Source: Thermoplasmatales archaeon SW_10_69_26 (GTDB lineage Archaea > Thermoplasmatota > SW-10-69-26). Taken from it: a DNA stretch of 64,000 bases. The notes below the pieces were generated by a model. That model saw only the letters and a program-made list of their open reading frames with translations, was not told where the DNA came from and did not search any database. How positions within the stretch are numbered: position 1 is the stretch's first letter; each line of letters begins with the position of its first letter. The stretch spans positions 1 to 64,000 of the forward strand of contig PXUB01000038.1 of assembly GCA_003009755.1 (NCBI GenBank). Reading direction: 5' to 3'. This document shows, in pieces, positions 34,156-42,311 of this stretch. A program made the translations under genes and the position numbers.

Positions 34156-35337
34156 CTACTCCTCGACGAGATCGAGGAACACGTCCTCGTAGCGCTCGGC
34201 GCTTGTGTCCCACGTGTACCCGGATTCCACCGTCTCCCGCAGCCGCTTGCGGTCGGGGTCCAGCTCGAGCCCCTCGCGGACGGCTTCCACGATGTCGTCG
34301 TCCACGACCGTGAACCCGAGCAGTTCCTCGGGTAGCCAGGGCCGACGGATCGCGGCCGGTGTCCCCTCCAACATCGCCTCCAACAGCACCATGCCGAAGG
34401 CCTCGGCCAACGAGGGCAGGCAGAACAGGTCGGCGGCCGCGTACAGCTGGTTGCGCTTGCGATCGGAAACCCACCCGTGCACGGTCACGCCCTCGCCCAG
34501 CGACCGCTCGTCGACGAGCGCCCGGAACCGGTCCAGGTCGGGCCCTTGCCCGGCGACGTGCACCTGGCAGTCCACCTGCTCGGCCACGTCGAGCAACGAC
34601 CCGATGCGCTTGCTTCGATCCATGCGGCCCAGGTAGAGGACGACGCGTTCCTCGGCCCCGATGCCGAGGCGCTCGCGGGCTTGGGCCTGCTCGACGGGCG
34701 GGAACTCCTCGGGGTCGACGCCGTTGGGGACGATCCTCAACCGCGGGTCGTCGTCGGGCACCGACGCCAGCATCGAGACGACCGTGTCACTGACTGGCAA
34801 GATCGCGTCCAGCTCGGCCAGCTGGCGGTTCTCCTTGCGGGTCCGACGCTGGATGTCCAACCACTGCAGCAACCGTCGGGGGTGGTAGCGGCCCTTCTCC
34901 TCGATGAGCTTCTCCCGCGAACCCCCCATGTAGTCGTGGTGGTAGGCGGTCCCGTGCACGGTCGCGGCGACCGGCGGGGCCTCCGGGTCGGCCAGGAACC
35001 CGGCCGCGTAGAAGCTCTGCACGTGGACGACGTCCGCGTCTAAGCCGTGCTCGCGCGCATGCTCGTGGGCGGCGGTATCGAAGAACCGCCACCAGTGGTA
35101 CGCCGGCAAGCCTCGGGCCCACCAGGGGACGTAGGCCATCTCGCGCACCTCGACCCCCTCGCGAGTGTAGACCTCGGCCTCGTGATCCATGGCGGTCGTG
35201 AGGATCGTGACCTCGTGGCCCCGCTCGTGCAGAGCCGTGGCTGTCTGCCAGGTCACCTCCTCCATCCCGCCGCGCACGTGCCAGGGGAGGGTGGGGGCGA
35301 CCGTCAGGATCGACAAGCTCCCCGGCGTGCGAGACAC
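34156..35337 (-). CDS. Glycosyltransferase family 4 (GT-B)
   Basis: A retaining nucleotide-sugar glycosyltransferase of 393 residues. The N-terminal domain has APTLPWHVRGGMEEVTWQTA (glycine-rich acceptor loop) and DADVVHVQSFYAAGFLA; the C-terminal domain has RLRIVPNGVDPEEFPPV, VVLYLGRMDRSKRIGSLLDV, VHGWVSDRKRNQLYAAADLF and the E-x7-E motif in EAFGMVLLEAMLEGTPA. GTG 35337 lies 25 bases from the centre of a shared divergent TATA box. Probably extends a lipid-linked or protein-linked glycan. Confidence 0.92.
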   Translation of the reverse strand: MSRTPGSLSILTVAPTLPWHVRGGMEEVTWQTATALHERGHEVTILTTAMDHEAEVYTREGVEVREMAYVPWWARGLPAYHWWRFFDTAAHEHAREHGLDADVVHVQSFYAAGFLADPEAPPVAATVHGTAYHHDYMGGSREKLIEEKGRYHPRRLLQWLDIQRRTRKENRQLAELDAILPVSDTVVSMLASVPDDDPRLRIVPNGVDPEEFPPVEQAQARERLGIGAEERVVLYLGRMDRSKRIGSLLDVAEQVDCQVHVAGQGPDLDRFRALVDERSLGEGVTVHGWVSDRKRNQLYAAADLFCLPSLAEAFGMVLLEAMLEGTPAAIRRPWLPEELLGFTVVDDDIVEAVREGLELDPDRKRLRETVESGYTWDTSAERYEDVFLDLVEE

Positions 35338-35358
35338 GAAGCCGTCAGCCGCTGTGCG

Positions 35359-35366
35359 TTTAAATA
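35359..35366. promoter_or_regulatory. Shared TATA box of two divergent glycosyltransferase genes
   Basis: TTTAAATA contains the palindrome TTTAAA. Its centre is about 25 bases from GTG 35337 on the minus strand and about 25 bases from GTG 35388 on the plus strand, so one element appears to set two leaderless transcripts. Confidence 0.6.
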
Positions 35367-35387
35367 GTTGCTTCGATTGTGACCGTC

Positions 35388-36356
35388 GTGGCACCGCCCG
35401 ACGTGTCGGTCGTCATCGTGGTGAAGGACGACCCTCGCGTGCTGGACTGCGTGGAGGCCGTGCTGGCCCAGTCGGCCCCGTTCAGCGCCGAGGTCGTCGT
35501 CGCCGTCGACGACGATCCCACCGACGACACGCCCGACCTGCTCGCCGACGCCTTCGGTGACGAGGATCGGGTGCGCGTGCTCGAGACCACCGGCAACGTC
35601 GCCGAGGCCTGGAACGCGGGCGCCCGCGCGGCGCGAGCCGACGTGATCGCCCGCATCGACTCCGACGCCGTCCCACTCGACGGGTGGCTGGCCGCGATCG
35701 CCCACCCCGTCCTCGACGGCGAGGTCGAGTGGTCGGCCGGCTCGGTGGAGGGCGTCCACACCGAGGGCCTGGTGGCCCGCTACTTCCACCACCGCACCGA
35801 AGCCTACTGCCGCCGCTTCGAGGACGAGCGCAACCTCCGCGACGAGGTGCCCTCCTGGAACGTCGCCTACGACCGAGCCACGCTCGAGGAGGCCGGCTGG
35901 TACGACCCCTGGCTGAGAGCCAGCGAGGACTGGGACCTCCACAAGCGCCTGGCCGACCTGGGCGCCCGCGGGATCTACGTCCCCGGGGCCCGGATCCGCC
36001 ACCACCATCCCGAGACGATGGGCACCTTCGCCCGCAAGGAAGCCTGGTACAAGACGGGCCAGTACCAGATGATGCTCAAGCACGGCCCCGCGACGGTCGC
36101 TGAAGCCCTCGTCCTCCCCGCCGCCTACGCAGGCGTGCTCGCCGTGCTCGCCGCCGGGGTTCTCGTCCCGGCGATGGCGGGCGCCGGGCTGGGGCTTTTG
36201 CTCCTCGTGGCCGCCTGGCACGCGGTCGGCGGCCTGCGCGAGGACGACCCCGCCTGGTACCTGCGTCCGCTGTTCCGCCCGATCGAGGCGCTGGCCGGCC
36301 TGTACGGGTTGGCGCGAGGGCTGCTCGTCTACGGCTTCACCCGGCCCTCGGGTTGA
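35388..36356 (+). CDS. Glycosyltransferase family 2 with C-terminal membrane segments
   Basis: An inverting GT-A glycosyltransferase of 322 residues: PDVSVVIVVKDDPRVLDCVE begins the fold, ARIDSDAVPLDGWLAAI contains the DxD-like metal site (DSD), and RASEDWDLHKRLADLGARG has the ED catalytic-base motif. The last 80 residues make two membrane spans (AAYAGVLAVLAAGVLVPAMA and the following GAGLGLLLLVAAWHAVGGL), anchoring it to the membrane. Start GTG 35388 is preferred over 35379 because of the distance to the TATA box. Works with the GT4 gene in surface glycan synthesis. Confidence 0.9.
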   Translation: MAPPDVSVVIVVKDDPRVLDCVEAVLAQSAPFSAEVVVAVDDDPTDDTPDLLADAFGDEDRVRVLETTGNVAEAWNAGARAARADVIARIDSDAVPLDGWLAAIAHPVLDGEVEWSAGSVEGVHTEGLVARYFHHRTEAYCRRFEDERNLRDEVPSWNVAYDRATLEEAGWYDPWLRASEDWDLHKRLADLGARGIYVPGARIRHHHPETMGTFARKEAWYKTGQYQMMLKHGPATVAEALVLPAAYAGVLAVLAAGVLVPAMAGAGLGLLLLVAAWHAVGGLREDDPAWYLRPLFRPIEALAGLYGLARGLLVYGFTRPSG

Positions 36357-36370
36357 CGCGGTCGGTGGGC

Positions 36371-37228
36371 CTACCTCTCGCGCGTGGAGACGAACTCCGC
36401 CAGGTCCAGCAACCGCTTTTTGCCCTCCGTCTCCGGGATCGGTGCCAACAGCTCGAAGGCGCGCTCGACGCGCTCCATCGCGATCTGGCGGGCCTCGTCG
36501 GCCCCGTCGCCGCCGAGGGCGCGGGCGAGGTTGGGCGCGCCGACGCGGGCATCGATCCCCATCGGCTTGCCCGTCTCGTCGTCGCCGGCCACGTCCAGCA
36601 CGTCGTCGACCGCCTGGAAGGCGACCCCGATCTGGACCCCGAAGCGACGGAACCGGTGCCGGATGTCCTCGTCGGCCTCGGCCAGCACGGCGCCGGTCGC
36701 GCAGGCTGTCCCCAGCAGGCTGGCCGTCTTCTCGCGGGCCACCTGTTCGGCCTCGTCGGGCTCCCAGTCGGGATCATCGTGCACCATCTCGCGGGCTTCC
36801 CCCACGATCATGTCCTGCACACCCTCCCGGGTGAGCTGGGCGACCTGCGGGCCCAGGTTCGAGCCCAGCCAGAACGCCTCGGTGAACAACGCGTCGCCGA
36901 GCAGCGTCGACAGCGGCTCGCCGATCAAAAGCGGCGCCGACAGCAGGCCCCGCCGGGTCTCGGCGTCGTCGAGGATGTCGTCGTGGACGAGGCTGGCGCA
37001 GTGGATGAGCTCGATCGAGGCGGCCGCGTCGACGACGTCCTGGCCGACGACCTCGCCGCCTGCGGCGTAGTAGGAGAGGAACAAAAGCCGCGGGCGCACG
37101 TACTTGCCGTCCGTCAGGAACTCGCTGAGCCACTCGTCGGGGATGCCAGGGATCTCGGGCCGGGTGTCGAGCAACCGCTCGCGGACGAGATCGGCTTCCC
37201 GTTCGCAGGGCAGCTCGATCCCCATCAC
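36371..37228 (-). CDS. Polyprenyl (geranylgeranyl) diphosphate synthase
   Basis: A 285-residue all-helical prenyltransferase that condenses isopentenyl diphosphate onto allylic diphosphates. The first aspartate-rich motif is SLVHDDILDDAETRRG and the second is FQAVDDVLDVAGDDETGKP; RPRLLFLSYYAAGG before the first motif is also typical. Chain length cannot be read safely, but archaea use C20 or C25 products for membrane lipids and longer ones for quinones. Its stop-start neighbour, four bases overlapping, is the UbiA-type transferase, which would use the product. Confidence 0.93.
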   Translation of the reverse strand: MMGIELPCEREADLVRERLLDTRPEIPGIPDEWLSEFLTDGKYVRPRLLFLSYYAAGGEVVGQDVVDAAASIELIHCASLVHDDILDDAETRRGLLSAPLLIGEPLSTLLGDALFTEAFWLGSNLGPQVAQLTREGVQDMIVGEAREMVHDDPDWEPDEAEQVAREKTASLLGTACATGAVLAEADEDIRHRFRRFGVQIGVAFQAVDDVLDVAGDDETGKPMGIDARVGAPNLARALGGDGADEARQIAMERVERAFELLAPIPETEGKKRLLDLAEFVSTRER

Positions 37229-38721
37229 GCGACCCCCCGAGCGGCGATCCCGACGGCGACCAACAGGCCGGTCGTGGCGTGCAGCCCCAGCGCGGCGGCC
37301 TGGTAGGCCACCAACTCGTCGGCCTCACCCTCGGCCTCGCGCACGCCGCGGACGACGTGCACGGCCAAGGGCAGCGTCGCCAGCGCACCCAGCGCGGGCC
37401 ACGCCAGCCAGCCGGAGCCCACGAGGCCGACGATCGCGAGGTAGGCGAGCCCGAGCAGGCCCGCGATCGCCCACGGGGCGTGCTCGCCGACGCGGACGAC
37501 CAGCGTCCGCTTGCCGGTGCGCTCGTCCCAGGGGGCATCCGGCAGCTCGTTCACCGCCAGCAGCGCGGCCATCAACGCGCCCACAGGCACACCCACCAAG
37601 AGGGCTTGGGCCGACAGGCCCCCCACCTGGACGGCGTGGGCCCCGGCCACGATCAGCGGACCGAACACCAGGCCCGCAGCCAGCTCGCCCAGGCCGCGGT
37701 GGCTGAGCCGGAAGGGATCGCCCGAGTAGGCGTAGCCGAGCCCGACCCCGAGCACGCCCAACCCCAGCACCGACCCCCCGGTCGTGGCCGCCAACCACGA
37801 GCCCAGGACTCCGCCGAGGACGGCCAGGCCGACGGCGAGGGCCAGCACGCGTCGGGACCCCAGCAGGCCGCGCTGGATGACGCGCGAGCCGCCGGAGAAC
37901 GGGGTCGGCGTCAGGTTGGCCTCGTCCACGCCGCGGCGATGGTCGTACACGTCGTTCAGCAGGTTCGCCGACAGGTGCAAGGCGGCCGCCGCGCCGAGCG
38001 CGGCACCGGCTCGGAGCGTGTCCAGGCTCGCCTGAGCGAACGCCAAGGCGGTCCCGACGAGCACCGGCACGATCGTCGCCGTCAGGAACCGGGCACGGGT
38101 GGCCTCGGCGAGCACGGCCAGCGGGTTGGGCCGCTCGTGGGCGTCAACCGACCAGTCCACGAGCAGCCTGTCCCCGTCGACGGTGACCTCCACCTCGGCC
38201 CCGATCTGGTCGACGAAGGCCTCCAGCAGGCCGGCCTGGAAGGCCACCGGCAGCGAGCGATCGGGCCGCAAGCGGGCGCGGTGATCGTCGACGTGCTCGA
38301 TGGCCAGGTCCGTGTCCGGGAAGAACCACGGGACGACCTCGTCGACGGCCAGCTCGAGCATCCGGCGAGGCCGGCTCTCGAGGTGCTCGACGAGCGTCGT
38401 GTACATCGACGCCCACCGGTCCACGAAGCTGCGCCCGATGCGCGCCAGCCCTTGCTCGGGGTCCTCGGCGATCTCCTCCGCCAGCAGACCCAGGGCCTGG
38501 GTCCACGGCTCGGCCGGGACCGTCTCGTCCAGGCTCAACCGCTTGACGTCGGAGGGCCCGCCGGCCGTGACGACGAGCTGATCCCACGGATCCAAGCCCA
38601 GGCTGGGCCGGTGGTTGGCCAGCAAGATCTTCCAGGCTAGGGCACGGACGCTGCGATCGGTCCGGGGTCGGGTCGACGGGACGGCGGCCAGGGTCTCACC
38701 GCGGAGCCAGCCAGAGGACAC
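37225..38721 (-). CDS. UbiA/MenA-type prenyltransferase with N-terminal extra domain
   Basis: About 498 residues. The C-terminal 300 residues are a UbiA prenyltransferase with nine spans and both Asp-rich motifs: NLLNDVYDHRRGVDEAN and VNELPDAPWDERTGKRTL, closest in pattern to MenA (1,4-dihydroxy-2-naphthoate prenyltransferase). The first 200 residues are a soluble domain with WASMYTTLVEHLESRPRRML, VPWFFPDTDLAIEHVDDHR and AFQAGLLEAFVDQIGAEVEV, a pattern resembling haem-NO-binding/DUF2378-like sensor domains; such a fusion is unusual. GTG 38721 is a tentative start. It overlaps the polyprenyl synthase gene, indicating menaquinone or related quinone synthesis. Confidence 0.85.
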   Translation of the reverse strand: MSSGWLRGETLAAVPSTRPRTDRSVRALAWKILLANHRPSLGLDPWDQLVVTAGGPSDVKRLSLDETVPAEPWTQALGLLAEEIAEDPEQGLARIGRSFVDRWASMYTTLVEHLESRPRRMLELAVDEVVPWFFPDTDLAIEHVDDHRARLRPDRSLPVAFQAGLLEAFVDQIGAEVEVTVDGDRLLVDWSVDAHERPNPLAVLAEATRARFLTATIVPVLVGTALAFAQASLDTLRAGAALGAAAALHLSANLLNDVYDHRRGVDEANLTPTPFSGGSRVIQRGLLGSRRVLALAVGLAVLGGVLGSWLAATTGGSVLGLGVLGVGLGYAYSGDPFRLSHRGLGELAAGLVFGPLIVAGAHAVQVGGLSAQALLVGVPVGALMAALLAVNELPDAPWDERTGKRTLVVRVGEHAPWAIAGLLGLAYLAIVGLVGSGWLAWPALGALATLPLAVHVVRGVREAEGEADELVAYQAAALGLHATTGLLVAVGIAARGVA

Positions 38722-38985
38722 GTTCCTTGAAAACGCTGTCCCCCCACCGCCACGCGCTGTAAGGATAAGAAATGGGGGGGGGACCACCAAGTACGCGAAG
38801 GGACGCCAGGAAACAAAGACGAGCAGCTGCCGTGACAACGCCGCCCGGCGGCGAGTCACAGGGCCTTCATGGCCTTGGCGCTCCTTCGTGTCCTTCGCGG
38901 CCCCTGCTTAACGAGACAGCCGGCCACCGCCACCACGGCCAGCGACCCCGAGGTTCTCAAGTAGGGCGAAGGGATACCCCTGCGC
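38722..38985. other. Intergenic with G9 run and inverted repeat
   Basis: No gene seen. A run of nine G occurs near 38773-38781, after AAGGATAAGAAAT. CGCGAAGG (near 38799) and CCTTCGCG (near 38891) are inverted copies, and the second sits in CTCCTTCGTGTCCTTCGCGG, a type of CCTTCG-repeat motif found between genes in many G+C-rich microbes. Confidence 0.4.
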
Positions 38986-39804
38986 ATGGCCACGCTGACG
39001 TTCCTCGGGACCGGCGGGGGCCGGTTCTCGACGCTCTTCCAGACGCGAGCCACGGGAGGCGTCTACCTCGAGGACGGCCCAGCCCGCCTCCACATCGATC
39101 CAGGGCCCGGCGCCCTCCAGCAGCTGCACGAGGCCGGGCTCGACCCGACCGAGACCACCGGCGTCATGGTCAGCCACCGCCACCTCGATCACGCCAACGA
39201 CGCCAACACCGTGATCGCCGGCATGACGCAAGGCGGCACCGAGGAACGCGGCTACCTCGTCGGCTCCAAGAGCGTGATCGAAGGCCACGGCGACGAGGGC
39301 CCCGTCATCACGCGCCGCCACCGCGACCTCGTGACCGAGCACACGACCGCCCGCCCGGGCGAATCGGCCCGCGTCTCCGGTCGCCGGGTCCGGTTCCTCG
39401 ACACCGAGCACCGCGACCCCACCAACGTCGGGTTCGCGATCGAGACCAGCGAGGGCACGGTCACCTACTTCACCGACTCCGTCGCGCGCGAGGATCTGAT
39501 CGAGCAACTGCCGGGCGCCCGCGTCCTTCTGCTCGGCATCACCCGCCCGCGCGGCGCCGGCATCCCGGACCACATGTCGACCGAGGACGCCGTCGCCATC
39601 GCCGAACGCGTCCAGCCGGACCTGTTGGCCTTCACCCACCTCGGGCTCAAGCTGTTGCGCGGCGATCCCGAGGCCGAGGCCCGCTACGTGGAGGACGAGA
39701 CCGGCGTCCGCACGATCGCAGCCCGCGACCTGACCCGGCTCGAGATCGAGGACGCCATCACGGTCGCCCACCCCGAGACCCCGGAGATGGAGGCAAAAGG
39801 CTAA
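38986..39804 (+). CDS. Metallo-beta-lactamase fold hydrolase
   Basis: A 272-residue MBL-fold protein. It begins MATLTFLGTGGGRFSTLFQT, has the metal-binding motif MVSHRHLDHANDANTVIAGM (H.HLDH), a later RFLDTEHRDPTNVGFAIET, TYFTDS for the bridging Asp, and LAFTHLGLKLL for the last His. The pattern is close to RNase Z/UlaG-like hydrolases, but the exact substrate (RNA, cyclic nucleotide or phosphodiester) is unknown. It lies 77 bases before the L18e gene and may be read with the ribosomal operon. Confidence 0.9.
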   Translation: MATLTFLGTGGGRFSTLFQTRATGGVYLEDGPARLHIDPGPGALQQLHEAGLDPTETTGVMVSHRHLDHANDANTVIAGMTQGGTEERGYLVGSKSVIEGHGDEGPVITRRHRDLVTEHTTARPGESARVSGRRVRFLDTEHRDPTNVGFAIETSEGTVTYFTDSVAREDLIEQLPGARVLLLGITRPRGAGIPDHMSTEDAVAIAERVQPDLLAFTHLGLKLLRGDPEAEARYVEDETGVRTIAARDLTRLEIEDAITVAHPETPEMEAKG

Positions 39805-39881
39805 GAAGAGGAAGGGGATTCCCCGGCCCGTCCCGGCAAGAGTGCACGGCCTCGTGTGCGAGCCCGGGGAGCGTGACGTTC

Positions 39882-40244
39882 ATGCTCGAAGAGAAGACCA
39901 ACCCCCACCTCGTGGATACGGTGCTCGCGCTGAAGCAGGCCAGCAGCGAGCACGAGGCCCCCGTCTGGCGGGCCCTCGCCGAACAGCTCGAGAAACCCAG
40001 CCGCGTCCATCCGGACGTCAACGTCGGCGAGCTCCAACGCGTCGCCGACGATGACGCATCGATCGTCGCCGTGCCCGGCAAGGTGCTGGGCGGCGGGTAC
40101 CTCGACCGCGAATTGACCGTGGCCGCCTGGAACTTCTCCGGGTCGGCCGAGGACAAGATCGAGGACGCCGGCGGCTCCGTGCTCACGCTGTCCGACGCCC
40201 TCGACGAGAACCCCGATGGCGAGAACGTGCAGGTGGTGGGCTAG
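39882..40244 (+). CDS. rpl18e: Large ribosomal subunit protein eL18 (L18e)
   Basis: A 120-residue archaeal 50S protein: [20 protein letters not shown] at the N-terminus, [36 protein letters not shown] and [20 protein letters not shown] are family hallmarks. ATG 39882 is used; an in-frame GTG three codons earlier is possible. The stop abuts the L13 start. Confidence 0.96.
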   Translation: MLEEKTNPHLVDTVLALKQASSEHEAPVWRALAEQLEKPSRVHPDVNVGELQRVADDDASIVAVPGKVLGGGYLDRELTVAAWNFSGSAEDKIEDAGGSVLTLSDALDENPDGENVQVVG

Positions 40245-40664
40245 ATGACGAAGGTCTTCGACGCCGGCGGATGCGTCCTGGGCCGCCTTGCCTCCGAGCT
40301 CGCCCAACAGATCCTCCACGACGACGAGCCCGTCAAGGTCGTGAACGCCGAGCAGGCGATCGTGACCGGCGAGAAGAACGACGTGCTCGAGACGTACCGC
40401 AACAAGTACCACCGCGGTACCGAGCGCAAGGGTCCGCACTTCCCCCGCGCCCCCCACCGGCTCGTGAAGCGCACCGTGCGCGGCATGATCCCCTACGACC
40501 AGGCTCGCGGACGGAACGCCTACGAACGGTTGAAGTGCTACATCGGCGTTCCCGAGGACGTCGACGAGTCCGAGATCCAGTCCCTCGACGACGCCCAGCC
40601 CAAGTCCGTGCGCGAGCACGTGACCGTCGCGGAGATCTCCCGGGACCTCGGAGCGAAGGTGTGA
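40245..40664 (+). CDS. rpl13: Large ribosomal subunit protein uL13
   Basis: A 139-residue protein with the L13 landmarks [40 protein letters not shown] and [20 protein letters not shown] followed by [13 protein letters not shown]. It starts at the base after the L18e stop and precedes S9 by 5 bases, the conserved archaeal order L18e-L13-S9-RpoN. Confidence 0.97.
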   Translation: MTKVFDAGGCVLGRLASELAQQILHDDEPVKVVNAEQAIVTGEKNDVLETYRNKYHRGTERKGPHFPRAPHRLVKRTVRGMIPYDQARGRNAYERLKCYIGVPEDVDESEIQSLDDAQPKSVREHVTVAEISRDLGAKV

Positions 40665-40669
40665 GTTCC

Positions 40670-41077
40670 ATGGCTGACGACGTTGTGAACACGAGCGGGA
40701 AACGCAAGGAAGCCGTCGCCCGGGCCACGGTCCGCCCCGGCGAGGGTCGCATCCGCATCAACAACCGACCGGTCGAGATCATGGAGCCGCGCGTCGCTCG
40801 CGACAAGATGCTCGAACCGCTGCGCGTCGCCGGTGTCGACCACCGCGACGACGTCGACATCAACGTGAGCGTCGAAGGCGGCGGGTTCATGGGCCAAGCC
40901 GACGCGGCCCGCACCGCGATCGCTCGCGGCCTCGTCGACTTCTTCGACGACCCCGAGCTGCAGCAGACCTTCCTGCGCTACGATCGATCGCTGCTCGTGA
41001 ACGACCCGCGCCGCAAGGAGCCCAAGCAGCCGATGGGTCCCGGTGCGCGCGCCAAGCGCCAGAAGTCCTACCGGTGA
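40670..41077 (+). CDS. rps9: Small ribosomal subunit protein uS9
   Basis: A 135-residue protein whose C-terminus, [13 protein letters not shown], reaches the P-site tRNA as in all S9 proteins. The N-terminus [20 protein letters not shown] and the [20 protein letters not shown] core are diagnostic. It is close in pattern to euryarchaeal S9. Confidence 0.97.
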   Translation: MADDVVNTSGKRKEAVARATVRPGEGRIRINNRPVEIMEPRVARDKMLEPLRVAGVDHRDDVDINVSVEGGGFMGQADAARTAIARGLVDFFDDPELQQTFLRYDRSLLVNDPRRKEPKQPMGPGARAKRQKSYR

Positions 41078-41084
41078 TCGCACG

Positions 41085-41279
41085 ATGATCATCCCCGTCC
41101 GCTGCTTCTCGTGCGGCACGGTCATCGCCGACGCCTGGGAGGAGTACAAGGAACGCACCGACGCCGGCGAGAACCCCCAACAGGTCCTCGAAGACGTGGG
41201 CCTGGAACGGTACTGCTGCCGGCGCATGCTCCTCTCCCACCGCGAGACGATCGACGAAGTGCGTCAGTACAGCATCTGA
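41085..41279 (+). CDS. rpoN: RNA polymerase subunit N
   Basis: A 64-residue zinc-binding subunit of archaeal RNA polymerase (homologue of eukaryotic Rpb10). It begins [20 protein letters not shown] with the first CxxC and carries the CC pair of the zinc site in [13 protein letters not shown]. It lies 7 bases after S9. In many euryarchaea rpoN is followed by tRNA-Pro, rpoK, enolase and S2; only the tRNA is kept here. Confidence 0.97.
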   Translation: MIIPVRCFSCGTVIADAWEEYKERTDAGENPQQVLEDVGLERYCCRRMLLSHRETIDEVRQYSI

Positions 41280-41307
41280 GGGAGCATCTGAGGTCGACTC
41301 CCGTCGG

Positions 41308-41430
41308 CAGGCTGGCCTGAGCGGTCACGCTGACTGCGTCGGTCGGCATCGAGGTACCGCAGGTATACCTCTGCTTCGACCTCCTGGTCAGCGACCGCTC
41401 AGGGCCTCGACGTTCCCTCGAACCAGCCTG
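41308..41430. other. Large nested inverted repeat between rpoN and tRNA-Pro
   Basis: CAGGCTGG (41308-41315) pairs with 41423-41430; inside it CTGAGCGGTCACGCTGAC (41317-41334) pairs with 41387-41402 with only one bulge and one extra base; inside that GAGGTA (41361-41366) pairs with TACCTC (41376-41381), next to the palindrome AGGTATACCT (41371-41380). The RNA would be a long three-tier hairpin. It may be a transcription-end or processing structure between the ribosomal operon and the tRNA, or a small RNA. Confidence 0.55.
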
Positions 41431-41574
41431 CCTCGGTCCGCCGGACTCGGTCGCCGACGCTCAGATGCCGCAGCGGGCGGTGTGGACCGTGTCATCTATC
41501 GACCCGCACTGTCCCACCGGCGGGTCCGCCGTGGAGAGTAAGGCTAATGGGGAACCGGCCGTTCCCCGCCGCCA

Positions 41575-41647
41575 GGGCCCATAGGGTAACTTGGTATCCT
41601 TGCGCCTTTGGGTGGCGTTGATCCCCGTTCAAATCGGGGTGGGCCCA
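41575..41647 (+). tRNA. tRNA-Pro (anticodon TGG)
   Basis: A 73-base cloverleaf: acceptor GGGCCCA/TGGGCCC with discriminator A; D-stem GGGT/ATCC; anticodon stem GCGCC/GGCGT with loop TTTGGGT, anticodon TGG at the centre; T-stem CCCCG/CGGGG with loop TTCAAAT. CCA is not encoded. No intron. Its place after rpoN is the classical euryarchaeal location for tRNA-Pro. Confidence 0.93.
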
Positions 41648-42014
41648 CTTCTCGACGGCTGATGTCACAGCAGGACAGCCGTCGAGAAGCTCGACGGACC
41701 CGAGGCGTCGGCGAGGGTCCGTCTGAGCCTCGTGACCGCCAGCGAGCCCCCGAGCGCCCGCGGTCTCGAGGATGGTGGATGCAGGCTGACGTCACAGCAG
41801 AGCAGCCGTCGAGAAGCTCGACGGACCCGAGGCGCCAGCGAGGGTCCGTCTGAGGGGAGGGAAGCTCTGCTTCCCGAGCGAGGCCGCATCCATGCGGCCG
41901 GACCTCGAGACCGCAAGTTCGCACGGATCGACGATCCGTGCTCTCGCGAGGGTTCGCCGAGGGCAGGAACCCTCGCGACGAGCCCCGAGCGCCCGCGGTC
42001 TCGGGGATGGTGGG
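41648..42014. repeat. Hairpin mosaic with direct repeats downstream of tRNA-Pro
   Basis: Starts at the very base after the tRNA: CTTCTCGACGGCT (41648-41660) pairs with 41677-41689, followed by GACGGACCC (41693-41701) pairing with 41715-41723. A nearly identical 70-base block lies at 41658-41727 and 41785-41854, and a second unit (GAGCGCCCGCGGTCTC core) at 41744-41778 and 41981-42014. More stems occur between (for example CACGGATCGACGATCCGTG). From 42015 to 42270 no gene or further clear repeat is seen. Confidence 0.85.
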
Positions 42015-42272
42015 CGGCGTCACTCGCAGGTAGGCGTCCGTGTGCGGTCGGAGGCTCCGGCCGGCTCGACCCCCCGCGGACGTCCGCTGGCGGACACGTC
42101 GAGTGAGAGAGCCTGGTAGCCGACGAGAGAGCCGGCCGCGCGGGCGATCCCTGCCAGGGCCGGAGTCGCGTTGACAGCTGCCGTCGGCCCAACCGATCGG
42201 CGTTGCAACACCTATCGAGACGGGTTCGGGCCGCTTGACCGGCGCGATGTGCAGTCTGGAACTCGTGACAAG

Positions 42273-42281
42273 CTTTTATAG
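42273..42281 (+). promoter_or_regulatory. TATA box of the KaiC-like gene
   Basis: CTTTTATAG, the best TATA-like sequence in the region, lies about 35 bases before ATG 42312, so a short leader of about ten bases is expected. Confidence 0.5.
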
Positions 42282-42311
42282 CAGGGAACGGCAGCCCTTG
42301 GTGGCCGGTCC

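Noticed and set aside
41648-42014. CRISPR-like repeats after tRNA-Pro
   Set aside because: Only two copies of each unit and irregular spacing; better explained as a hairpin mosaic.
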